Part shown: in pieces, positions 56,218 through 63,316 of the stretch
Layout: every line of letters begins with the position of its first letter
Position numbering within the stretch: position 1 is the stretch's first letter
Assembly (NCBI RefSeq): GCF_030553075.1
Contig: NZ_CP130701.1
Coordinates: forward strand, 1,426,001-1,490,000
Origin: Halomonas sp. I5-271120
GTDB taxonomy: Bacteria; Pseudomonadota; Gammaproteobacteria; Pseudomonadales; Halomonadaceae
Length of the DNA: 64,000 nucleotides
Direction of reading: 5' to 3'
Position numbers and translations under genes: made by a program
The notes under the pieces: generated by a model
The model's input: the letters and a program-made list of their open reading frames with translations, nothing else
Databases searched by the model: none
Told to the model about the DNA's origin: nothing

Positions 56218-57426
56218 ATGAGCCGCCAGACCAATAAGCTGTCCGCTACTGCCGTAAAGATGGTCAAGCCGAGAGACAAGGCATTCAAGATGGCCGATGG
56301 CGGCGGCCTGTATCTGGAGGTATCCCCCAGCGGGAGCAAATACTGGCGGATGAAGTACCGCCACGCCGGCAAGGAAAAGCGGCTGGCCATCGGCGTCTAT
56401 CCTGACACTTCACTAGTGGCTGCCCGTGAGGCACGCGACGAGGCCAAGCGCCAGCTTTCCCAGGGAATTGACCCCAGCACCGCCAAGCGCATCGCTCGCC
56501 AGCAAGGCGAGCAGGCCGCCGCCAACACCTTCATGGCCGTGGCCGTCGAGTGGCTGGAGAAGGTTCACCAGCACGACGTAGTGCCGGCCCACTACCAGCG
56601 CAACAAGCGCCGCCTTGAGAGAGATGCTTTCCCGATCATCGGCAAGCGCCCCATCTCCGAGATCACCCCACCCGAACTACTCGGCTGCCTGCGCCGTATC
56701 GAAGAGCGAGGTCACATCGAGACCGCCCATCGATTGAAGACGCTTTGTGGCCAGGTCTTCCGCTATGGCATCTCCACTGGGCGCGTCGAGCGTGACCCAA
56801 CGCCTGACCTACGCGGCGCCCTCAGACCCAGCAAGACCAGACACTATGCAGCTTTGACCGACCCCAAGGGGGTGGCCGAGCTACTGCGTGCCATCGACGG
56901 CTACGGCGGCCAACCCACCACTATCGCTGCCCTGAAGCTAGCGCCCCTGGTCTTCACCCGCCCCGGCGAGTTGCGCCAGGCCAAGTGGGCCGATGTGGAT
57001 CTTAAAGCTGCCACCTGGACCTTTGAGGCCAGCAAGACCGGACAACCTCTCATCGTTCCCCTGCCCCGCCAGGCGGTGACAATCCTACGCGAACTGCATG
57101 AGCTGACAGGGCGTAACGAGTTCGTTTTCCCCGGCATCCGCAGCAGTAAGCGCCCGATGAGTAACGCCACGATCAAGGCGGCACTCGACCGCATGGGCTT
57201 CAAGGGCGAGATGACAGCGCATGGCTTTAGGGCAATGGCCCGCACAATCCTCGCTGAGCGCCTGAATTACCCAGAGCACTACATCGAGCAACAACTGGCG
57301 CACGCAGTGAAAGACAGCAACGGTCGCGCCTACAACCGGACCTCACACCTGGAGCAGCGCCAGGAGATGCTGCAAAGCTGGGCCGACTACCTAGACGCCC
57401 TTCGTATAGACAAGACAGCTAGATAA
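56218..57426 (+). CDS. int: P4-type tyrosine integrase
   Basis: 402 residues from the ATG at 56218, with GAGG 8 bases before it; a GTG at 56209 is an in-frame alternative. The N-terminal DUF4102 arm-binding domain (LSATAVKMVKPRDKAFKMAD, GGGLYLEVSPSGSKYWRMKY) is followed by a core-binding domain around residues 100-190 and the catalytic domain. Catalytic residues are Arg in LVFTRPGELRQ, His-x-x-Arg in AHGFRAMART, the second His in QQLAHAVKD and Tyr in GRAYNRTSHL. It catalyses integration and excision of the adjacent element at ssrA and looks intact. Confidence 0.94.
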   Translation: MSRQTNKLSATAVKMVKPRDKAFKMADGGGLYLEVSPSGSKYWRMKYRHAGKEKRLAIGVYPDTSLVAAREARDEAKRQLSQGIDPSTAKRIARQQGEQAAANTFMAVAVEWLEKVHQHDVVPAHYQRNKRRLERDAFPIIGKRPISEITPPELLGCLRRIEERGHIETAHRLKTLCGQVFRYGISTGRVERDPTPDLRGALRPSKTRHYAALTDPKGVAELLRAIDGYGGQPTTIAALKLAPLVFTRPGELRQAKWADVDLKAATWTFEASKTGQPLIVPLPRQAVTILRELHELTGRNEFVFPGIRSSKRPMSNATIKAALDRMGFKGEMTAHGFRAMARTILAERLNYPEHYIEQQLAHAVKDSNGRAYNRTSHLEQRQEMLQSWADYLDALRIDKTAR

Positions 57427-57824
57427 GCGCGGACCTGGCAGGTCCGATCTAGGAAAGTCTGCACTCTCATTCTAACTACCCTCGAACGACTCCCCTAGTG
57501 AGTTACGGGGCTTCAGTCTGGCCTACTGATCGCCCATAGGGCCCTGCTGCTGATGAGAGACTGCCCGTAGTGGCGTCTTCCCCCTCTGCCTGACAGGACA
57601 TAGGGGCCTCCCCTCCTGAGTACTGATCCTCCGTAGTGTCCGCCTCATGCCGAGCTGCCCGGCAATAGGTGCCACAGCCGATGTCACCCACAGCATGGAT
57701 TCGAAAACACCAAATTTTTTTCTCCTCCCGACCGCAAATATCCCGTGCCGCGCCCCTGTATTAGAGATAAGAGGGGAAAACCACATTGGCCCTCTGATTC
57801 TCGACACACGACAAGGAGGCCGAC
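57427..57824. other. Integrase-relaxase intergenic region
   Basis: 398 bp without a credible gene. It holds a small hairpin CGGACCTG/CAGGTCCG just after int (57430-57446), repeated TACTGATC and GTAGTG words around 57525-57640, an AT-rich run near 57710-57725, and an AAGGAGG ribosome site for the next gene. By position it could contain the transfer origin of the relaxase, but no known oriT sequence was recognised. Confidence 0.45.
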
Positions 57825-59198
57825 ATGGCAGCTCATACGAAGAGAAGCACCACCCGCAACAACGCCATCATCCGCGCGACAAAATTGAATTGCCGCAAGG
57901 TCGGGGCCAGCGCAGCTCATACATGGAGGACGATGCCGGTACCGCACGCCGACGAAACTCGGACGCATCTAAATTACGACTGGCGGCCAGTGTCTAGCCC
58001 AAAAGCCCTACGCGCCGCGATCCACGAGCGTCTGCAGTTGGCTGACAACGTGTCCACCGACTCGGTACTGACCATCGAGTACGTGATCACCGGTCCTCAC
58101 GAGGCATTCGCCGAGCAGGGTGGACCAGTGAGGTGGAAAGCCTACTTCCACGACGCTCTAGGCTTCCTCGAAGCCCGTCACGGCGCTGACAACATCGTCG
58201 GGGCGAACGTCCAACTGGACGAAAAAACCCCGCACCTAGTCGTCTACGCCGTACCGCTGGTGCACTACCCGGCAACCACGCGCACGCGCAACGTCATTCA
58301 GGGAAAGCAGAACGGCGAGTGGGTGCGCGGGTCGCAAACCTTCGACGTGCCGGCCCGTACGGCACTAAGCGCATCGTATTTCATGGGCCGCCGTGACCAG
58401 CTGCGCGAGCTGCAGACGATGTTCGCCAATGAAGTGGCCATCCCACATGGCCTGCGCCGAGGGCTGCACCATTCCGCGGCTACCCACGTCACGACGAAGC
58501 AGTATCACCAGGCGTTGACCCGCGGCCTGGCCGAGCAACTGAGCCTGTCGCCCGACGATCTAGCCAGGCAGGGGCTGTTGTGGAGCCGAGAGAGTCCCGA
58601 AGAGCACGCCGCCCGAGTGAGCGACTTTGTAGTCGAGCACTACGCGCCCACGGTGGCCAGAGCAGCAACGGCCGACCTCGATCGCCGCCGCGCGGACGAA
58701 ATGGAGGAGGCAGCCCGGCGGACGGAAAACGCCCTGGAGGAAGAGCGGAAATCCCACCGGCAGACTCGCGAGCGCCTGACCGGCCTGGTAGGCGGCTTAT
58801 CCGAGGAGCAAGTCACCAAGATCAGGGGGTTCGCCCAGAAGTGCCGCGAGAAACGCCGTGAGGCCGAAAAAAACAGCAAGCGCGAAGAAGCCCAGCGCCA
58901 TGCAGCGGAGCACGCGGAACGTCAGCGCCGCGAAGACGAACGGGCCGCCCAGCTGCGTCGACTGACCCCGGAAGCCCTGGCCCGGCTAGAGAACGACAAG
59001 CGCGTGGCAGCGTGGCGACTGGCTGTGAAGCGCGATGACCTTGAGGCGACGCTGGACACCTGGGCAGCTAGCGGTCTGTTCGAGGTAAACGGCACCCTGA
59101 CACCGAAGGGTCGTGACCTCATCAAGAAAGACACCCAAACGGACACATCATCCAACCCCTGGACTGGGCAACCGGCGAATCCACTGCTCAGACGCTAA
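57825..59198 (+). CDS. Mob_Pre (MobV-like) plasmid mobilisation relaxase, altered motif III
   Basis: 457 residues. The N-terminus carries motif I-like KLNCRKVGASAAHTWRTMPV with His32, and PHADETRTHLN, the PNADP-type segment of Mob_Pre proteins. Motif III, normally HxDExTPHxH, reads QLDEKTPHLV (residues 130-139): the first and last metal-binding His are Gln and Val. The C-terminal half is a charged coiled coil (about residues 290-380). It would nick at oriT and lead transfer. The substitutions may mean reduced activity, a different metal site, or another role. Confidence 0.78.
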   Translation: MAAHTKRSTTRNNAIIRATKLNCRKVGASAAHTWRTMPVPHADETRTHLNYDWRPVSSPKALRAAIHERLQLADNVSTDSVLTIEYVITGPHEAFAEQGGPVRWKAYFHDALGFLEARHGADNIVGANVQLDEKTPHLVVYAVPLVHYPATTRTRNVIQGKQNGEWVRGSQTFDVPARTALSASYFMGRRDQLRELQTMFANEVAIPHGLRRGLHHSAATHVTTKQYHQALTRGLAEQLSLSPDDLARQGLLWSRESPEEHAARVSDFVVEHYAPTVARAATADLDRRRADEMEEAARRTENALEEERKSHRQTRERLTGLVGGLSEEQVTKIRGFAQKCREKRREAEKNSKREEAQRHAAEHAERQRREDERAAQLRRLTPEALARLENDKRVAAWRLAVKRDDLEATLDTWAASGLFEVNGTLTPKGRDLIKKDTQTDTSSNPWTGQPANPLLRR

Positions 59199-59271
59199 GT
59201 AGCCCCTTATGAATTGAAGAGCCATGAAAGACGGCTAACTCCCCACTATTAGTATAGTAAGGACGCACTTT

Positions 59272-59478
59272 ATGAAAAACTTGATTCGTCGAGCCGAGGT
59301 CCTACACCGCTGTGCCATCAGCAATTCAACTCTTTATCGGCTGATTGACGCCGGACAGTTTCCAGCTCCAGTTCAGGTGAGCTCCCGGAACGTAGCGTGG
59401 GTGGAACACGAAATTGACGAGTGGATTGCCCACCGTATCTGTGAGCGTCCCAGCAGTTTAGGAGGTAGTGATGCCTGA
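59272..59478 (+). CDS. AlpA family transcriptional regulator
   Basis: 68 residues, an excisionase-like winged helix: LIRRAEVLHRCAISNSTLYR, LIDAGQFPAPVQVSSRNVAW and VEHEIDEWIAHRI. AlpA proteins regulate or assist excision of P4-like elements. GC content around it is lower than in neighbouring genes. Its 3' end overlaps the primase start by 8 bases. Confidence 0.88.
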   Translation: MKNLIRRAEVLHRCAISNSTLYRLIDAGQFPAPVQVSSRNVAWVEHEIDEWIAHRICERPSSLGGSDA

Positions 59479-60367
59479 GCTGCGTACTATCGAGGCCGCG
59501 CTGGCCGAGGCATTGGCCCAGTACGGCGTGACACTAGTGCCCAAGGCGTCCGGGCGCTTCGAGCGATTCGACACCCCGGACAAGCCCAAGGGCCATGCCA
59601 ACGGCTGGTATCGCATCCACTCGCCCGAGGCAGCGTCCTTTGGCATCTGGCACATGGATCTGACCGAAACCGTCACCCTGGACGGCCCCCACGATCCCGA
59701 GGCGGCAGCGGCGGCCCGACTGGAGGCCATGCGGGCACGAGACCGGCGCGATCGGGAACGTCGGCAGCGGGAAGCCGAGGCTCAGACACGGGCGGCCCGC
59801 TGGTGGGCGCAGTCTCGTCCCGCTGACTCTGCTTTTCCCTACCTGACGGCCAAGTGCCTGCCGCCCTACAACCTGCGCCAGCGCGGTGACATGCTGCTGA
59901 TGCCGCTGTTCTGCGACGGTGAGCTGGTCAACCTGGAACGCATCTTTCCCGATGGCAGTAAGCGGCCCCTGCCGGGCGGTCGCACCCGGGGCGTGTTCAG
60001 CCTGATCGGTCATCTGGCTGGTGCTGGGCATGTGCTGGTGGTCGAGGGCTGGTCAACGGCTGCCGCCTTGCATGAGGCCATGGGTTGCCCGGTCGTGGTC
60101 GCCCGCAACGCCGACAACCTGGCCCCGGTCGCCCGGCACCTGCGTCAGCGACTGCCCGAGGAAGTGGCCATCGCCATCGGCGGTGACGATGACCGCCACC
60201 TGCCGGCCCAGGGGCTGCCCAACAAGGGCCGCGTCGCGGCTCGCCATGCTGCCCTGGCCATCGGCGCCCGCCTGCTGATGCCGTCGTTCTGCGACGGCTG
60301 CGATGCGTGTACCGACTTTGCCGACGTTCGCCAGTGCCGGGGAGGAGGTGCCCACCATGACGACTGA
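59471..60367 (+). CDS. Toprim-domain primase
   Basis: 298 residues from the ATG at 59471, after AGGAGG at 59460-59465 inside alpA. The N-terminal part (ANGWYRIHSPEAASFGIWHM) resembles plasmid/phage primases of the TraC/DUF7146 kind; an Arg/Glu-rich helix is followed by YLTAKCLPPYNLRQRGDMLL and LIGHLAGAG. The Toprim domain has VLVVEGWSTAAALHEAMG and IGGDDDRH. A Cys-rich end (CDGCDACTDF) may bind metal. It probably primes replication of the excised element together with the downstream helicase-like protein. Confidence 0.85.
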   Translation: MPELRTIEAALAEALAQYGVTLVPKASGRFERFDTPDKPKGHANGWYRIHSPEAASFGIWHMDLTETVTLDGPHDPEAAAAARLEAMRARDRRDRERRQREAEAQTRAARWWAQSRPADSAFPYLTAKCLPPYNLRQRGDMLLMPLFCDGELVNLERIFPDGSKRPLPGGRTRGVFSLIGHLAGAGHVLVVEGWSTAAALHEAMGCPVVVARNADNLAPVARHLRQRLPEEVAIAIGGDDDRHLPAQGLPNKGRVAARHAALAIGARLLMPSFCDGCDACTDFADVRQCRGGGAHHDD

Positions 60368-62300
60368 CTACACCGATACCCTCGACCTGTTCGGCGGCTC
60401 GACAGCGCCAGAAGCGGAGAGAGGCCCCGGACACCTGCAAAATGAGGTGTCCACCATGTCCACGGTGTCCAAGGCCAACAACCACGGAGGCTCCAGCGCG
60501 GACACCATGCGGACATCTGGCGTGGTCGCATGTCCACTCGCCCATGAGGAAAGCCCCGAGAAAGGCGAGCCGGAGGCAGTAAGGGAGCCGAAGCGCCCGA
60601 GCTTTGCCACGTATCTGACCCGCACGCAGTACGGCCCACCGGGACTGTATTACCACGGACAGCACCAGCCCAAGGGCGATAATGACCCCGAGCCGTTCGA
60701 CGAGTGGGTATGCAGTCCCATCGAGTGCCTGGCCGCCACCCATGATGAGCGCGGAGACAATCACGGTCTGCTGTTGTGGTTCACCCCTCCCTATGGCGCC
60801 CGGCGGGAGTGGGCCATGCCCCAACGGCTGCTGAAGGGTAATGGCGAGGAACTGCGCGGCGAGCTGCTGGACATGGGCGTGAGGATCAACCCGGACGCCC
60901 ATCGGCGCCTGAATAAGTGGCTCGCCCAGGCGACGCCCGAGGCCCGCGTCATCGCCGCCACCCGCGTCGGATGGCACCAACTGGAGGAAGGCCGTGTGTT
61001 CGTCATGCCGCGCCGAAGCATCGCCACCGGGGCGCTGGGCAGTCGCATCACCTTCCAGAGCGAGCACGCCGGGCAAGGCGACTATGCCACCGCCGGCAGC
61101 CTGGAGAGCTGGCGCCAGCACGTGGGCACCCTATGCAGCGGCAACCCGCTGCTGGTGCTGGCGGTGTCCGCTGCCCTGGCCGGGCCACTGCTATACCTGA
61201 CGCATAGGCAGACCGCCGGCATTCATCTGGTGGGCGATTCCTCGAACGGCAAGACCACCGCCCTGGAGGTAGCCGCCAGCAGTTGGGGGAGCCCTGAGTT
61301 CAAGCGCACCTGGCGGGCCACCGGCAACGGCCTGGAAGGCATCGCCGCCGCCCTGAGCGACACAGCGCTGGTATTGGACGAGATCGGCGAGGCCGATGGC
61401 CGGGAGGTCGGCGCCACCGTCTACGCCTTGGGCAACGGCACCGGCAAGGCCCGAGCCACTCGCACCGGCAGCGCCCGGCGTCCCCACCGCTGGCGCATCG
61501 CGGTACTGAGCAGCGGCGAGCATACCCTGGCCGCCCACATGAGCGAGGCCGGCAAGCGGCCCAAGGCCGGGCAAATGGTCCGCCTGCTAGACATTCCCGC
61601 CACGCGCCAGCATGGCGCCTTCGATGACCTGCATCACCTGGCGGATGGCCGCGCCTTCGCGGATCACCTGAAAACGGAAGTGACGCACCACTATGGCCAC
61701 CTTGGCCCCGCCTTCATCGAGCGGTTGGTGGTCGAGGAGCGCGATCTGGCCGGAGAGGTAGACCGCTTCGCTCAACTCGACGGCTTCACCACGCCCCACC
61801 CGCTGCAAGGGCGAGCCGCCAAGGTGCTGGCGCTGATCGGCCTGGCCGGCGAGCTGGCCACCGAGTATGGACTGGTCGGATGGAAGCAGGGCGAGGCCAT
61901 GGCCGCCGCTGTGGAGGCATTCCGAACGTGGTCCGCCGGGCAAGGCGGCGTGCGCACGGAGCACGAACAGATATTGGCCAACGTGGGCGACTTCATCGAG
62001 CGTCATGGCGATGCCCGGTTCAGCAGCATAGATGCCGATCCCGCGCATACCCCCGCCGTCTACAACCGCGCCGGCTGGTGGCGCGAAGACGCCCAAGGGC
62101 GTGCCTACCTGTTCACGACCGGAGGACTGACAGAGGCGCTGGGCGGCTTTGACCTGAAGCGCGGCCTGGATGCTCTGGAAGCCGCCGGCTGGATCGCCGA
62201 GCGAGAGGCCAATGCGCGTTCGGTTCGCGTTCAACTCAGCGGGCGTCGTGGTCGCTTCTACGCTGTCCGGCCCACCGATGGTGAGGAGGCAGCGGTATGA
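60357..62300 (+). CDS. DUF927 helicase-like ATPase
   Basis: 647 residues from the ATG at 60357, after GGGGAGGAGG, overlapping the primase end by 11 bases. DUF927 marks are ATRVGWHQLEEGRVFVMPRR, LLYLTHRQTAGIHLVGDSSN leading into Walker A (GDSSNGKTT), RATGNGLEGIAAALSDTALV with Walker B LVLDEIGEADGREVG, and RIAVLSSGEHTLAAHMSEAG. A winged-helix-like C-terminus follows. It is the predicted replicative helicase of the element. The N-terminal codons overlap an iteron-like cluster (60448-60470). Confidence 0.87.
   Translation: MTTDYTDTLDLFGGSTAPEAERGPGHLQNEVSTMSTVSKANNHGGSSADTMRTSGVVACPLAHEESPEKGEPEAVREPKRPSFATYLTRTQYGPPGLYYHGQHQPKGDNDPEPFDEWVCSPIECLAATHDERGDNHGLLLWFTPPYGARREWAMPQRLLKGNGEELRGELLDMGVRINPDAHRRLNKWLAQATPEARVIAATRVGWHQLEEGRVFVMPRRSIATGALGSRITFQSEHAGQGDYATAGSLESWRQHVGTLCSGNPLLVLAVSAALAGPLLYLTHRQTAGIHLVGDSSNGKTTALEVAASSWGSPEFKRTWRATGNGLEGIAAALSDTALVLDEIGEADGREVGATVYALGNGTGKARATRTGSARRPHRWRIAVLSSGEHTLAAHMSEAGKRPKAGQMVRLLDIPATRQHGAFDDLHHLADGRAFADHLKTEVTHHYGHLGPAFIERLVVEERDLAGEVDRFAQLDGFTTPHPLQGRAAKVLALIGLAGELATEYGLVGWKQGEAMAAAVEAFRTWSAGQGGVRTEHEQILANVGDFIERHGDARFSSIDADPAHTPAVYNRAGWWREDAQGRAYLFTTGGLTEALGGFDLKRGLDALEAAGWIAEREANARSVRVQLSGRRGRFYAVRPTDGEEAAV
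60448..60470 (+). repeat. Iteron-like cluster 1 (TGTCC every 9 bp)
   Basis: TGTCCACCA, TGTCCACGG and TGTCCAAGG begin at 60448, 60457 and 60466, exactly 9 bp apart, with further GGACA at 60429, 60500 and 60511 and TGTCC at 60531. They lie within the first codons of the DUF927 gene. Confidence 0.55.
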
Positions 62301-62398
62301 GCCTGGATGACGCTTACCGCGCTTTTTCCGGTGGCCAGTGGACACCCCCCGGACACCGAATGTCCATCCCATGTCCAGCCTGCAACCCGCATGGTTGA
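62297..62398 (+). CDS. Small ORF coupled to the DUF927 gene
   Basis: 33 residues (MSLDDAYRAFSGGQWTPPGH, then RMSIPCPACNPHG). AGGAGG at 62283-62288 gives a strong ribosome site and the ATG overlaps the upstream stop as ATGA. It ends in a CPAC pair that could be half of a zinc knuckle, so it may be the remnant of a longer protein. Function is unknown. Confidence 0.5.
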   Translation: MSLDDAYRAFSGGQWTPPGHRMSIPCPACNPHG

Positions 62399-62405
62399 GC
62401 CATGT

Positions 62406-62428
62406 GGACATGGTGGACACCGTGGACA
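62406..62428 (-). repeat. Iteron-like cluster 2 (GGACA every 9 bp)
   Basis: GGACA at 62406, 62415 and 62424, 9 bp apart, within GTGGACATGGTGGACACC and CGTGGACA. Read on the minus strand this is nearly cluster 1 inverted (TGTCCACGG, TGTCCACCA, TGTCCACAT). Additional GGACA at 62340 and 62351 and TGTCC at 62361 and 62372 precede it. Confidence 0.55.
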
Positions 62429-62435
62429 TCACGAA

Positions 62436-62809
62436 ATGAAGGAAGGCCGGTTAGATGCCCCGACAAACTAGGTCGAGACGCTGCTGGCTGCCCTGAGCGA
62501 TGCCGGGCGCGACTTTGGCCTCGAGCTGGCGGCACAAGTCCGGGCGCGGCTGATGCCGCTGGGCTGGCGAGTGCGTGCCGAGCTGGTGGCAGTGATAGAC
62601 GACGCCTTAGAGATGGCGCCGGACCTGACGAGCGCCCGCCGGCAAGTGCGCCGGCTGCCGTCCAGCCACAAGGCCCTGGAAGCCGCCAAGGCGGTATGGC
62701 CGGCATACCCTGACCGGCGGCACCGGCCACCAATGTCGAGCCGCTGGCGCCGTGGCTGGCGCATATCGCCCGCCATTGGAGCTGGTGCCGGATGACTGCC
62801 GGTATCTGA
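62436..62809 (+). pseudogene. Hypothetical element gene broken by an amber codon and a frameshift
   Basis: From the ATG at 62436 the frame reads MKEGRLDAPTN, then TAG (62469-62471), then continues open in the same frame with VETLLAALSDAGRDFGLELA and RAELVAVIDDALEMAPDLTS through KAVWPAY near 62710. After that, protein-like sequence resumes in another frame (NVEPLAPWLAHIARHWSWCR) and ends at TGA 62807-62809, which overlaps the next gene start as TGATG. One nonsense and one frameshift change suggest recent decay or sequence errors. The family is not recognised. Confidence 0.6.
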
Positions 62810-62970
62810 TGCAGCACCTGTCAGGGCTACCGGCTGCCGAGGCCATGCGCCTGGCCCATCGGTATGTCGAGGCATGGATGAACGTTGCTAGTGCCGAGCC
62901 CGCCCCGCATCGCCAGGCGAACGCCGGCAGACACGCCGCCAACCGCCTGATTCGGGAGGGCCACCCATGA
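62809..62970 (+). CDS. Hypothetical small helical protein
   Basis: 53 residues from the ATG at 62809, chosen because it shares a base with the stop of the preceding (broken) gene. GTG at 62752 or 62785 are longer alternatives. The sequence (MQHLSGLPAAEAMRLAHRYV) is probably alpha-helical; no family recognised. Its stop overlaps the next start as ATGA. Confidence 0.5.
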   Translation: MQHLSGLPAAEAMRLAHRYVEAWMNVASAEPAPHRQANAGRHAANRLIREGHP

Positions 62971-63200
62971 GCACCGATGACGTAACCCGAGAAGCTGCCC
63001 GCCTGCTGGCCAGCCTGCATAGCATGAGGGCCAACACCATGCCCGAAGCCGAGCATGTGCTGGCCATCCTGGAGCATGAGCCCGACCAAGACGCCCTGAT
63101 GGGCTCCGCGGCGGTGCTGAAGGAGATCGACTTCCGGATGCCTGGTGGCACGCTGGCTGGTTTCGTCCGGGTCCGCCTGAAGACCCTGCCGGCATGGTGA
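62967..63200 (+). CDS. Hypothetical small protein
   Basis: 77 residues (MSTDDVTREAARLLASLHSM...), mostly helical, acidic in the middle. The start overlaps the previous stop by 4 bases. It is the last gene of the alpA-primase-DUF927 operon. No family recognised. Confidence 0.6.
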   Translation: MSTDDVTREAARLLASLHSMRANTMPEAEHVLAILEHEPDQDALMGSAAVLKEIDFRMPGGTLAGFVRVRLKTLPAW

Positions 63201-63271
63201 ATGCCCTGCAGGACGACACGACACCGATAGCACCTGACCTGGAGAAATCCCTGATAACCAAATTATCGCCA

Positions 63272-63292
63272 ACGGGGCCACCATGGCCCCGT
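63272..63292. terminator. Putative terminator between convergent genes
   Basis: ACGGGGCCA / TGGCCCCGT, a 9-bp perfect stem with loop CCA, between the small-ORF operon and the restriction gene. T-tracts are poor on both sides. Confidence 0.55.
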
Positions 63293-63316
63293 CATTAAGG
63301 CGCGGTCAGCGACGGC

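Noticed and set aside
57503..57807. Small minus-strand genes between int and the relaxase
   Set aside because: The frames are short, overlap one another, lack ribosome sites and recognisable motifs; treated as non-coding.
62402..62713. 103-codon plus-strand frame over the repeat region
   Set aside because: Its N-terminus is a translation of the GTGGACA repeats and the rest is out of frame with the traceable broken gene; composition is unlike a protein.
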